Shown here: piece after piece, positions 1 through 13,300 of the stretch
Layout: each line of letters starts with the position of its first letter
Numbering within the stretch: the first letter of the stretch is position 1
Assembly (NCBI GenBank): GCA_038380795.1
Contig: CM076261.1
Span: 36,605,866 to 36,669,865, forward strand
Direction: 5' to 3'
Origin: Pyrocephalus nanus
Lineage: Eukaryota; Chordata; Aves; Passeriformes; Tyrannidae
DNA: 64,000 bases
Position numbers and translations under genes: made by a program
Notes under the pieces: model-generated
The model's database searches: none
What the model was told of the DNA's origin: nothing
The model's input: the letters and a program-made list of their open reading frames with translations, nothing else

Positions 1-150
1 AGAATCTTTTTCTAATTTCTAATCTAAACCTACTCTGGCACAGTTTCATGCCATTAGGTTCTGCCTCTGGTCACCAGAGAGGAGATCAGCAGACTGCAAT
101 GAGGTCTCCCTTCAGACTCCTCACTGCTTTAAGCTGCATGCAGGCTGCTC
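1..150 (-). mobile_element. CR1 LINE fragment, cut by window edge
   Basis: The plus strand reads as the reverse complement of the CR1 3' region. It has the stretch resembling 'tttctaatctaaacctac' near the start, a 'tcatgccattaggttctg' block, the 'ggtcaccagagaggagatcagca' area and 'caatgaggtctccc', all in the order known from avian CR1 copies. The 3' end of the element lies to the left, outside the window. The right limit is approximate because similarity fades into unique sequence around 140-170. The open frame starting at 48 crosses this repeat and a CA microsatellite and is not a gene. Confidence 0.75.
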
Positions 151-302
151 CTGGTGACCATGGGGAGGCTGCACCATCAGCCCTAGGCAGAGACTGTGAT
201 GGGATGGTTGCCACCAGTGTCAAGCCAGGGGATGACTGCTGCTTTTTATCAGCCCAAACTCTCTTCCTTGTGTTACAGTTTCCATCCTATTTACACGCAC
301 AT

Positions 303-320
303 ACACACACACACACACAC
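303..320. repeat. (CA)9 microsatellite
   Basis: Uninterrupted AC dinucleotides, preceded by an imperfect cacgcacata flank. Confidence 0.95.
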
Positions 321-3300
321 ATCTTTTCAACACAACTTCATATTTGTTTCAGAAGTCTCTTTGTAATTCACAGGTTACTGTTTATTCTGTTTGATGGTTG
401 CATTCCTCTCAAATTATTAGGTTTAGGTAAATGCCTGTTCAGATGGCTTTGTGTTCATTTCACCCCTATAATTTATACTGATATTCCTATTTTAACAAAT
501 GTTGTTATCCAGACCATTTGCTAAGGGTGAACCAGGTGAAGACTCCCATATGTGTTTTTGAATTTCAGATCTGCTGGCCACTAACTACACACTAGTGGAT
601 GAAGGCTCATTTTATAAATTTGGAAGACTTTAATTTTTTTTTTAGTTTTGATTTTACTCCCACCTTCAGCCCCTGCCTGAAATGATGTAAAATCAAAGCA
701 TTTGCCCTTAATATTCAGCTAGGATTCTTCAAATACCTTTATCGTACCTAGCTACTGGGAAGAGTTAAATAAAATAATTTAGGTTTGCCAAATAATGAAG
801 GAATAAAATATGTTGTGGGTTTTTTTAATAAAAAGGTAAAAAATAGTCAAGATAATTTTAAACTGTATTCTGATTTTGAAATGATTGTTTGCTGTCCTGG
901 CCACTGCATGGCTTCTTCAAACTGTAAGATGATCACCTTAAAGAGAGCCTGAGGTGAAACCCAGTGCCGGTTGTTGAAGCAAAATATGTGATTCACAGCT
1001 CGTATCAGTACTAGTCACTGTTAAAGGAGACTTGATTTATTTAGCTCTCAGATCTCTCTCTTTTCAGTCTCAGAACATGTATCATCATCACTAGATAATT
1101 AGGACAGTCTTATTTGAAAAGGGGATAGGAAAAAGCTAAAAATGATGACAATGAAACATGCAAAGACATTTGAATAGTTACCATTACCAAATCAGTAAGA
1201 AAAGAAGAAAGAGGAAGAGCAATAATCAGTCTTTTTATCGTTTGTCAGAACTTGGAGTATTATCATGTGTAGGCTGCTTATTGTGATTGAAAGTGCATAT
1301 GCTAAGGAGTGAACTTTTCTCCTATTCTCATATTGCTGAAGGTCACATTGCCCTTTAGGCTATAAGGGCTAAAACGCTTTGAATTTTTAATTTATAATGA
1401 CATTTGGTCTGTGACCTTAGTGTTGCAAATTATCTGTATGTGTCTTTAAGAACAATACGTCTACACTTAAAATGCAATACAACAGAAAAATCTGTAAGTA
1501 TTTAAAAAACATCTGAAAGGAACAGTGCCATTTTGACTGCATCATTTAGAAAAACCTGTAACCCTTTTTGTCCCTGAAACTGCTCATTGTGGGGTCCCAG
1601 ATCTTCAGAGAAGGAATGGTGAGGAGGAAGTTGAAACCATGCATTGTCATTACTCTACCTTTAACAGTTTACAGTATCGAGGACACTTGAAGACTAAAGG
1701 AATGGCCTTTTCCTGGATCTCCTCAAAGGCTCTTGACGTAAATTACTACAAGGAGAACTGACCTTCTGGGGAGTTGGTTTTCAGTGGCTATGCACTGACA
1801 AGAGCTCCTAAGCCAGTCAGAAACTACAACACAGGCAAGCGATGAAATCGTGAGTGCTGAGTGCTCTATAGACAGCTGTGGGGATTTCAATTCAGCTTGG
1901 AAGAGCAAATTTGGTGAAACCTATCATCTGTTCTACAATGAATTTCACTGTTTCTTGTGTTTTCCCCAAGAGATTCAGCCAAATATTTTCCAGAGGGATA
2001 TTTTCCATTAAGAAGCATTCTTCCACCAGAATTTCCTAATGGAGAAAGGGACTTGTTGTCCTTCAGTATGGAATTTTATTAGCCTACCTAAATTCCATGC
2101 TTACTTCAGCGGAGGAGTGAGTTTCCTTACACATGACTAGGTAAATAGTTAGTGGAGGTCTTACACTCCATTTGATGAATTAATGTTTTCTTAAGGAGAT
2201 TTTTTCATCAATGTAAATTAATATCAATATTGCGTAAGGAAATTTACCCAAGTGCCTAAATCTCAGACATAAAGAGATAGTCTTGTAAGATACTGGATAT
2301 TCTTGGATCCAGTTGGGAATTCTGCTCAATGTTGACGAAAAACAGGGTAGAAGCTAACATTTTTAAAGATTATTTAGTTATTTCACTACTTAATCATTAC
2401 ATCAGTATTTAAATAATTTGCATCATTAGGATTGGCATAGTTAAATTTTAGCATCTAAAGTTCATATTTTAATATTAAATTCTTATATTTTAAATAATAG
2501 ATGTAAAATGCATATATTCATATAAAAATGTAAAGAAATTGTTGGATAGGAATTAAAGGTCTGTCTATTAACATTAAGAATTTACTCTTGGTCTACTTCT
2601 TTCAATTGTCTTTATTTGAACTATGAAATAGGCATATTATATACATCTCTGAAGTTCAGAAAACATACTAAAGACCCTCAGTATGTTTTTTTAAGTGGCT
2701 GTGCAGTCTTTGTGCAGAATCTGTTTCTTTTTTTTTAAGCATTCTTCATCAAAATGGCACACTGATAGCTTCTTTTACAGATAATAAATCACTGCTTTTA
2801 TTATGCATAGAAATACCAAAATACACATAGATACACACACACACATTTACAGAAATAGATTAAAGCAATCACTTCAGAAGTTTCCAGGGCAAGGACTCTC
2901 ATAATCCTTGACAAAACCTAGATACCTCATGCAGTTAGTTGTGTGTATGTACATGTTTGTGTTTTAGGGAGCCAGGGTGGAAGGCTTTGAACAACAGATT
3001 TTAAGTTGCTGATTTGATTATTTTCCGGAGGAACAAGAGCTCTTACCCCACTGCTGTGGGGCCAGAAAATGTGTTGCAGCATCAGGACATAAGTTGTCAC
3101 CTCCTGCAGGGTTGGGTCTGAGTCATTTTTTCCAGTTCTTCAAACAAGCCAAAGTCACGAATGAAGCATGTGAAAAGACACTGAAACATGCTGAAGGTTA
3201 ACTAGGACATTTAAATGAAGAGTAGAGCTGCTTTTTCAGTGTAGATTTGAGTCACAGTAAAATTTGAGGCTGAGACCACTGAAGTGAGCTTAGGTTCTGT

Positions 3301-4762
3301 GATTTCCTCCATGGCATTTGTCTCACCATCCTAAATATTTCAGCATTGTGAGCAATTGTTTCTTTAATAGCTTTCATGTAATTTGCATATAGAAATCTAT
3401 CCCTTAAGCAGTTTTCTTTTCTAGTATGAAATAAAGGTGGTTGGTGGCATGGTCATGGGGTGAATGACAACTTGACTTTATTATACAATAAATAAATAAT
3501 AGCTGCAATCTTTGAGACAGAAAAACGGCAATTATTGCTTAGGCCTATGGGGTTAGCATTCATTATGTACAGCATTTCAGAACTGTTGAATTCTACGGGT
3601 AGTAAAGAAGGAAGGGTAAATTACTTCTCAGAAAAATGTTGTATTTAAATGTATATCACTTTCATTTAAAATACTTTCTTAGAAGCTGTCTGCTTGTGGT
3701 AATGGAAAACTCATGCAGGAGATAAATAGCTTGATAAATGCAATGAAAGTGACAGAAAAGAATTGCAGTTGAACTGTGATTTTTTTTGTGAACAGATCTT
3801 TCATGATCATGAAGGAATAGTCAACTTTTGCAGTGGTGACATAAAGTTTATCTTGGCATTGTTCTCTTTATTTTGAATTGTTGTGAGTGAGCTTGTCCTA
3901 GGACATATGTGAAAGGAACCTGAAAGAAGATGGTAATATCTACTGTCTCGCATGCCAATTTCAGAATACTAGTTTCTGGACATGGCAGTAAATCTAATTA
4001 GCCAGAGAATCATAAACAAATCATTTTACCTCTCTGCCCATTTGTCCTCTCAATATTTTTTTTTTCTCTCCCTGAATTATAAAAGCTTTGTTAGAGCATT
4101 TATTTATTTAACTATGACATTGAAACTACCTGCAACAAGCACTTAGCCCTCAGCTCAGGTAGTGTCTTTGGGCATAAAAAGGAAAATTAAGATCCTGACT
4201 GCAAACAACTCTCTTTCACCAAGTTCATAAGTGTTTGGTGCAACTGGACCCTCTTTTCTCAAAGTGCTTACTCTCCTGATAAAAGACTAGGCAACTGAAG
4301 AAACTCAGTGATTTTTAGAGAAAAATTTTGCTCTTTTTTTTCCTCAAATCAGTCCCACTAAAACAAGGTTATATGCTCAGTGTTCCTGAAGGAAGACGAA
4401 ATTATAATGTAAGAAGAAATAGTCAGTATGTGTACTCAGTCCAGCATATTCAACCTCATCTACTGGTCTGGGCTTGAAAAAGTTGTAGACACTGAAAAAA
4501 AAGAAGGATGCAGGTAAGCTGAGAGGTGTCTGATCATAAGAAGAGTATTTGCAAAAAGATGAACAAAGTAAATGTCCAATTCTACACATATTCCTTCTAA
4601 TCCTCCAACATATATTGTTTGTATGCACAGTGATCTAAAAACTTGTCATATCTTTAGGAATCCCAAGTTATACTCACAATACTTTAAAAAATTCCATGAG
4701 TCACATTAGCAGGATAGCCAAAATAAATCTGGAGGCAATAGAGCTGTGTTTCTAGATTTGTA

Positions 4763-4806
4763 TTATATATACATATATTATGTGCCTGTACATATATATA
4801 TATATA
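4763..4806. repeat. AT-rich (TA)n microsatellite
   Basis: Two TA/CATA blocks separated by a short 'tgtgcctgta' interruption; the second is a pure TA run up to about 4806. Confidence 0.9.
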
Positions 4807-5772
4807 AATGATATTAAAAATCTTTTAACATGAGGTGAAACTAAAAAAAAACCCCTCATATATCTAAAGAATTTATTTATAATATTGAAAAACCTTGTTT
4901 TATCCCCAAAATTGCAAAAGAAGTAGAGGATTTTACTGCCAAAAGAATAGGAAAAAAATCTCTCAACAGAGGAACAGCCAGTTCTTTATGTGTTAAAAAA
5001 GGATTTTTGTGAGATAGAATACAGGATTATGATTTATTTTTTGTACTCTTATCTGAACATCAAAATCATAATTAGCTTTTTTTTTTTTTCCTATCTCGTT
5101 GCATTTTCTACTTTCGCTACTTTTACTCAACAGGGAGAAACCAACACCAAGACAGAGATGTGGGCCTTCACTTAGGCTTACTAGTGTAAGAACAAATGTA
5201 GGATTTGACTTTGATATCAGTTTTTTTTGTAAAATTTGGTTGTCTAGATAATTCTTAATGGACAATCAATGAATAAGACAATTTAATTTATAGGATAATA
5301 TTTTTTCTCAATATAATGATATCTTTATAGTAGAACAGTTGGAAATTCAGGTATATTTGCCATATATATTTTGCCTTGCAAATAAGCAGAAACCATCTTT
5401 GTGGCATTGCAAATGTATCATCCTAAACCTTTGTGGAATATTGCTAGGTAATAATAAGAGGAAAGGCTATCTTTAAGTCATCATTGCATTACCTCCCTTC
5501 CTTGCCTTTGGAAAAGACAGAAGACAGATACTGCTTAATTTGAAGTCTCTTGGAGAAATCACAATGAGGTTCATATAAGACACGTTGTAACTGTGCCTTC
5601 TTTTCCCAAATTGGATTCTCCAGACCTTTAACATTCTTTGTGAAGCTCAATGCAAAGGAGAAACCTTTCAATGTTCTTCATTTATTACCTTATTTCTACT
5701 ATAAGAGTCCTCAGAGCAGTTCTATTCTATGTTGAAAACACAGGGAGTTAACCATGCCACTGCTGGAAAGTA

Positions 5773-5799
5773 GATTTTTTGAGACTGACTCAAAAAATC
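5773..5799. other. Perfect 11-bp inverted repeat (hairpin)
   Basis: Arms gattttttgag (5773-5783) and ctcaaaaaatc (5789-5799) are exact reverse complements around a 5-nt loop, actga. No adjacent gene or terminator context explains it; in vertebrate DNA it may be chance or a small inversion scar. Confidence 0.8.
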
Positions 5800-8700
5800 G
5801 ATCTGTCAAACCTGAGATACATGCCAAATTCTGCTGCTTATGGCAGTAACCATGGATTCCTGAGTAGATGCATGTATCTCAGACTCAAATTATCAGAGAG
5901 GGGAAAGGTATGAGACTGGCTTTGTAGTTCAGAGAAGTCTTCTTTTGAATGAGTATAAGTGTTGGGGTGCACTAAGTAGACTGCAGAGTTGGGCTCCCTC
6001 TATAACTCTTACTCATGAATTATTTTTTGCACAGTGACCTGTGCACCTTGGATATGTGTGACAAATCAATTCCAGTTTCCTCGAGTACATTATATGGGAA
6101 AAACTGAATGTCTAGTAGGTAAGAGGCAAATTGTTCTCCTAGTGTGAAACACTGAAATTCCATCTCAGGTTAAATATAAGCACTTAAGCACCTCTTTGAA
6201 TCAGAGGCACACAGAGCAAAGGGACCCAGTCTCCCATATCACAGTCTTCACACAAGGAAAAGCTTACCAAGTCTACTTGCCCAGGTAGGAACTTCATAGC
6301 TGATAGCTGTAGAAAGTGAGAAAAGGTAGTATGAATCCACACAACTTTACATAAAGGAACAAACGGTGAAGTTATTCACAGTGCGTAAAGCTGACTATGA
6401 AGTAGGGAATGGAAGCCAGAGACAATTTCTGTGCTGACGGTGCATCAGTCTCTGTGGCTGGTATAAAGCAAAACTAATAAGAAACCTTGCAAATAATTTT
6501 CAAAGCATTTAATGTATCATATAGTTTTTGGCTTGTTTTCTTTTTTTCAGAGGCATAATTCAACCCCCCCCAGCCCCCCCATCTTTGTATCTAAAGTGGA
6601 GATCAAAGTTTTACACAAAACCTCAAAACATTATCAAGGTACGTCCCAAGAGCATCAGTGCTAAAAACCATTTGTTTTGCAGTTCTTACAGGATGTTGTC
6701 AGCAAGTATTGAACAATTTCTGGCTTGTTCTAGTCTTCACTCCAGTTATGCCAGTGAGGGTATAACATCATTATTGTTAGTTTTAATAGTAAATTTACAC
6801 AAAAGATTTACAATAATGAAAGTAAGTTGCAACTCTTCACAAACTTTTTGGAGTTTTTTCATTTAAAAAAATCAAGCAAACTTCTTTGAAGGTGTGCTGC
6901 AAAAGATCTGTCTTCCATCTTCTTTCTTTGTTTCTCTGTATTTAAAATATGTTGATGTATTTCTCATCTTTTCATTAAAAAAATCTAGTGTTGTACCCTT
7001 ATAGAAGCATCAGATAATTATCAAAAAAGGCTATAAATTCAATTTATAATTTTTAATAATGCATTAGTGACATGGGTATTATTATCTGTGAATAAAGTAA
7101 AGGAAGTCCCATATTCTGTAGATCAGTTCTTAATTCTGTTTTTAAAATTAAACAATTTTGTGTGGTTACGCTCTCCTTAGACAAGTAGTAACTATTCTAT
7201 AAGACGGAGTATATCACTACTAATGAGAAAACATAATAGTAACTGTACAGTAAGAACATTGTTAGATGAAGGTTTCAAAATACTTTTAACGGACTGTGAT
7301 TTTTTACCTAGATAAGTGAAGAGAAATTATAAAACTAATATATTCATACAGTCATTTCAGGGATAAAAAGAAACTATGTAAATGGTGATACATCTTCTGA
7401 TAATGCTGGCAAACTCATTAGTGTACTGTGATATCCATTATATAGAACATCATACAGATGAAAGCTATTAAATGAGAAAATGGTCTTGAGTTCTGTCTCG
7501 GTAAAGAAAATATGATTTATTACTCAAAGTGATATAAGTAAAATGAAGAGTAAGTTGTACTTGTGATGTATAGTGTGGAAGTTCTAAACGTTACTTAAGT
7601 ATAAGCCAGCACTCTTCCAAGTGCTTCAAAGACAGAGTGACCTTACAGTACAAAAGGTAGTTTCTGGACTCTGAAATAATGTATGGTTGACATCACCAAC
7701 TTGTTACTGTCTATCTTCTGTTTTGCTTATGCCATCAGTATCAGGCATCTTTATGCTGATTACCCTTCCTGTTGCTCTCTGAATGACCAGTAGAAAATAT
7801 CTGGTACTCAGATTTACACTTTCTGTGGTGATATACTACATCTCTTTTTTTGTCTCACATCAGATACTTGGAAAATATTTCTTTAATTTATTGAGTATTT
7901 TAGAAATATTCACCATTTCAAGAAATGTATCATTAATCCACAGTAGCTATGCTACACTTCTCATTCAATATGATGTTGCCCTTTTTCCTTATCAGGTCAG
8001 AATTTCAATGGGTTGTAGGGCCTTGTTCTTTAATCAGTCACTTTCCATTTACCACACCTAACTATAATCTCTATATATGGCAACTAAGCTGTCAAACATC
8101 ACCATTTAGATGCATACTCTGTGTTTAGGTTTCAGCTGGCCTGTCTCCAGATACACAGACTTTATGCAGCTTGTGAAACTAGCTTTAAAGTCTTCTGGGG
8201 TTACTTCAATGCTTATTTAAACAAAGTTTAAATTTGCACAAACCCATTTCTTCCTATCATACTTTAATAGGATAATAATCTTTTGTGTGTCTTCCTTCTT
8301 TTCATGTGATAAATTCTGAAATGCAATTTTTAATTTTTTCCCCAACCCACACTATTCCACTCCTGAATACAGTTAAATTGTCTGCATCTTTCAAGACAAA
8401 GATTCAAAGACTTTTATAAAAGTTGGTAAGCATATATGTATTACTTGAGGGGCTATGTCTTTATGTATGTGGCATCCTTTTTGATTGTTTAGTTGTCTTA
8501 CTCTCCTTGTCCTTACTCCTTGAAGTGCCATGAGTCACAGCAGAAGTGTAAAGTCATCAGTAGCACTTTAAAAAAGTGTCATTAAAGGTTTTCTAATAGC
8601 TCATTATCAAAGTGCTTATCCACCTCCTTTAATTGTGGAATAGTTTAATTCCAAAAAAATCCACAGCCAGAAGCTTCTCTAACAGCTGAGTGTTTTCTCC

Positions 8701-9962
8701 TCTTTAGATGCTGAGGGTCTAAGCAGTATGGGCTTCTAGCTGTGCTTCAGTACTCTGCTGAAGCATTCTCCCATTCTTATTATAGCAGCTTTTCTGTAAT
8801 ACAGTCTTGGTTAACAGTTCTCTTCACTCTGTCAAATGCCTTCTTATGGGTTTTTTATCATTTTCCGTGCTGTTTCAGTGTTCATACATTCTTTCAAAGC
8901 ATCACAAACCTCAACAGCGTAGCAACAGGAAAGCTGAAAAGTGAAAGTACTGTTCTTAAAAATCCTTGGGCAGTCTGTACATTCATCCCTAAATATGACA
9001 GAACTACTACCATGCACATGCGTGTGCATACTGACTGATTTGATCACATATCTTTCTGTCCTTCACATTCAGGTTCCATACTGGTAAATGCAGGATTCAA
9101 GACCAGTCTTTGCTATGATCAAACTCTTCAAGATTTGCTGCTGTTCCGTAATACCTCTATTGTCACAACCCAACTTGCTAAAAATGTTGTTCAAAACAAA
9201 AAATTGAAATAAGAGTATTTTGCCAAGAAAGTTCCCTGATCTTTGAGTTGGCAGAAAAACAGAAAAAAAGTCTGAGGCAATGTTAGGATACTTTGGTCTA
9301 CAGAATTATATTTACTTCCAAACAAGAATTTTCTCTATACTGATGAAAAACAGCGAATATTGTTATATGGAGGCATTTTCTTCTGCTAAGATACTTTTAT
9401 AAACTGAGCATCACAGATTAGTTTTACATCTGTCTTAATTGTTTCTTCAATTTGATGTTTTTCTTTGGCAGCAATGATTCTGACTTTTTGTAATTGTGAA
9501 CTTATCAATTTTTCTATATTAAGGTTTTTTTTTCTTTCTTTCCTTCAGTTTCTTAAGCATGCGATGTGAACATAACTCAATGTGATAGATCATTTATGGA
9601 ATCAATAGATCTAAGTGAAACAGTAACTAGGGAGTATGACACAAAATGTTTTTAGAGAAAACCAGGCAGTGCTGAGGTCTGACCATTTTTAAATTTAAAC
9701 TACATGTTAGTTGTTTGTTTTTTTTTTTTCTTTTTTTAATCTCTAGTCTAGTACCATGGGATTAACATCCACTAACAGCTGGCTTGCATTAGAGTATCTC
9801 CTAAAATTGTTTAGTTCCATCCAGAAGGATGAAAGAATAATAAATTCAACAGGTTGACTTCTCTGTAAAATGGTTTAAACACAGTAGGTATTATTAATAG
9901 GGTTAATTTCAAAAGCATAATGAAAATTCTAATGAAACACTATTGCAGATACATAAACCTAG

Positions 9963-9986
9963 CAAAACAAACAAATAAACAAACAA
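9963..9986. repeat. (AAAC)n simple repeat
   Basis: Imperfect AAAC/AAAT tetranucleotide run about 120 bp upstream of the CR1 at 10108. Confidence 0.85.
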
Positions 9987-10107
9987 GCCACCAGAAATAA
10001 CACTGGGATTACTGTATTGCACTTATCAGACTGAAAAGCCAGCTTGGAGTTCATTATCCAAAAAGCTGGTGCTGTCAGTCTGGGATTTTGTCAAAAGCCA
10101 CACAAAT

Positions 10108-10385
10108 ACTATAAGTGATAGGACAAGGGGGGATGGATTTAAACTGGAAGTGGGTTTGGATTAGATATTAGGATGAACTTTACTCTGAGGGTGGCAAGAT
10201 ACTGGAACAAGTTGCTCAGAAGAGTTATGGATGTCCCTTTCCTAGAAGTGTTCAAGGCCAGGTTTTGTGGGGCCCTAATAAACCTGGTGTAGCTCAAGGT
10301 GTCCCTGTTCATGGCAGGGTAACTGGAACTAGATGATCTTTAAGGTCCCTTCCAAACCAAATCATTCTATGATTCTATGATTATA
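10108..10385 (+). mobile_element. CR1 LINE, 5'-truncated copy
   Basis: The copy begins around 'gataggacaagggg' and runs through the usual 3' region: 'tggattagatattagg', the 'ggcaagatactggaacaagttgc' area, 'ggaactagatgatctttaag' and 'ggtcccttccaa'. It ends in the diagnostic 'attctatgattctatga' tail near 10370-10385. CR1 copies are normally severely 5'-truncated and end in this octamer-like repeat rather than poly(A), exactly as seen. It carries only untranslated 3' sequence, so no protein function remains. Confidence 0.93.
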
Positions 10386-13300
10386 TAGAAGGGAATCAGT
10401 CCCCAAGGTATATATTATGACACACCACTCTAGGAGGGGACAGACAGTGACAAAGCAACTTAGCAGACCTACTGCTGGTTAATAATTTTAAACATGATTG
10501 CCTAGATAAGGAAACAGTACAAAAGACAAACAACTTAATATAGAATTAGCAGGAAAAAAGTTTTTGTACTAGTAGGCCAAGTTATTACTGATAGAATAAG
10601 TATTCTCTGAGTCTTATTTTGCCCAGATCATACTATGCATTTCTGCATGCTAATTTCCTTAAATCCTTGAACAGTCCTGCATCTGCCTGTGATTCAAACC
10701 AAAGTATAAACATTTTCGTAAATGTCTTGTAGAGTTTATACAAGTGTTGGTAAAAAGCAAAAGGAATTGAGTTGGGGCTGAGGGGCATTACAGAAATGAA
10801 TAGTTCTTGTGAAAATGAATTCTAAGGACTAAATTGCTAAATAAAGCACTTCAAGTTTTTCTTTTTATTTTTGGTAGTTAGTTTTGCCCAAGAAATTTGA
10901 AATTTCTTTTTGGCCACAAAAGTAAAATATAATTCAGGAGAAAAATAAATACTCTTAATAAATTTAAACTCTTGGTTAGAATGTTCTCTCTCAAGAGTTC
11001 AGTCAGTTCAGATACAGGGTATATTTTTGTTTTGCTTGAAAATGATGAATCTCCATCTGTGTATGATAAGTGACATGCTCTGCAGTGCAAGCAAACAGGG
11101 TTTTTTCTAATCAGAATCTACCTTTCCTCTCCCAAAAAAGTTGTTGCAGCATTTCAGTTTTATTTTAAGAGTTTTGTCAATATTTGGATAAACCTCTTAG
11201 AATTTTATGCTTGAAGGATAGAACCAGTTGAGGTTTAATGCATATATCTAACATACTGTAGGGAAAGATAATAATCCTCTGGTCCTTAAATAATCCATGT
11301 ACATTTTTTTTTAGACTGAAGACCTTTATTAACTGGAGTGAGCACCATCATGTCTTCAGGCAACATGTATTATATATTCAATTACTGTAGTTTAAGCTAA
11401 AATATCAAGATTAGGCTCTCCAAAACAGCCTGAGGGGTTTAATCTCATTATATTCTGGATGCAGTATTTCTCTGGGATCTGGGTCCTTAAGTCCTAAGGT
11501 ATGTTTAAAATACTAGCCAAAAATCTTATTTTATGAATATCAGTTATGGAAAAAAGTTGCCTTAATGGATCTAAGTTTATTGCTTACGTGGTTTCCAGGT
11601 CACATCTCATAAACTGTAACTGCTTTCCCTTTAATGTCAGCTAACTCTTCAATTGGCCTTTTTCCCATAAGAAATTAGTGCAAATAGGCATCCAACAGGT
11701 ATACATGAGATGGAGGTAAATTACAGCTTCACCTTAGACACTTTTACCTTTTACTGATGCTCATAAAAACACTAGACTATAGTTAGGAGAATTGTCTTAC
11801 CTTGAATTGAACTAAATAGAGGTGATGTTTAAAATTAAATTGGTGTCTTAAATGTCAAATGTTTAAATGTCCCCAGAAAGGCAGTCATGTCTAAGAATCA
11901 GATAATCTAATAAATGAGTGGATGTAAAATAAAACACAAGTCCTTTGTTTTTTTGCTAGTAGTACTGAGAAATTTTACTAGATAAGTTTTTAATATATAT
12001 AATTAGCAGCTAGATATGAGAATATGTTCTCTATTTTAAAAAGGCTCCTAGGCTGTCGCTTGTTGTTACTTCCCCAAAGGTAAATGAGGACTAGCTTCTG
12101 ATATAAGAAAAATAAGAGGACAAAGCCAGCCTGCACCCCCTGTATAGGTGGAGGTGGAGGGTGAACCCAGAAAGGTAAACGGTCGAGCACTGAATCCCAT
12201 TTCTTTCACCTGAGCCATTAGTTAGGTCTCTTACAGTAGTGGCATTTGTGAAGTCTCCTAGTTTTCCCGTCTTCTAACATCTATAATTTTTTATCAACAT
12301 ATCATTAAAAATGCTCCTGTTGTAAGCAGGTGAACAATTTTTAAACAATATAGATAGATAAGTTTGAAGACCTTTTACTTTCATTAGAAGATAAATGGGG
12401 ATCCAGGAAATGAAACATCCACAAAAAATTTAAAATGCAGAGGAAAACAGTTTAAGTAAATATTTAATGAAATTTTACTCATGTAAGAACATCAAAGCAA
12501 TGGTAAGTGTTAACATTTTTGTGGCATGGAAGACAGATATTAGCTATGATTTAGTTCAGGAATAATCAGTTAGGGCATATCTTGTTGCCAAGATAAAATT
12601 TAGGTCACCAGTTATACTGTCATTGTATCTGCTTTTTTTCCACTGCTGCAATCAGTCTCGAAGACGTTCATACATAAGTAAGCATAGAAGCCTGAACTTT
12701 CAGATATACCAGAAAGTCCTCTTTTGATCTTACAAACTAAAACATATTAAAAGTAGATGTAATTTGTCATCAAATGTTCAGATACTGAAGTATGGTGTAT
12801 TGATACTGAAAATTTATGTAGCTCATATTACTAAAGGTAATTATCAAAAAATTGCACTTCATTTAGTCTGGATACCAAATAAAAGCTTCAGGAGACGTTT
12901 TATATCAGCAGAAAGAGAACTGAATACAACTAACCTAATATCCTAAGTAATGATAAGTTTTCCAATTTCTATGAATAAAAAATGTGAGAAAGTTGTAATA
13001 AATGTATTGTTTATCTGACTTAAAACCATTTAATGTTTGCTATGGTCCAATTCAGTAGTGCTGTTTATTCTAAATATAGGACATTGGTAGTTATCCAGAA
13101 TAGAAAAAAAATATCAAATTAAGCTTGACTGGATGTCCTAAGTAAGGTGTTTCACCTTTTTTCTTTGTCTTTCTAAATTAGATACATTTGAAAATTATGC
13201 TCTCAAGCCCAGGACTTGATCCTGGACAGTGTATCCCCACATTTTTATATGTGGAATGGAACAGTTATGGTGTTTTAAATGTAGACAAAATTTTATGAGA

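Larger units (their letters stand above)
151..10107. other. Gene-free AT-rich unique sequence
   Basis: Nearly 10 kb with no recognisable gene, LTR or young LINE. Open frames are short, lack splice-site support and have the Leu/Ile/Phe/Lys composition expected from AT-rich DNA. It contains CA and TA microsatellites, homopolymer T and A runs, a C-rich run near 6563-6580 and one perfect hairpin (5773-5799). It could hold old, unrecognisable repeats or regulatory elements that only alignment would reveal. Confidence 0.6.

Noticed and set aside
48..524. 158-codon open frame, the longest in the window
   Set aside because: It begins inside an antisense CR1 fragment and runs through a (CA)n microsatellite giving repeated His-Thr; no sign of a real protein.
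5489..5671. Minus-strand open frame with a phrase like the CR1 'aaaggtctggaga' block and a gag|gtaatg donor
   Set aside because: Only about 17 bases resemble CR1 and the flanks do not; as an exon it lacks an acceptor.
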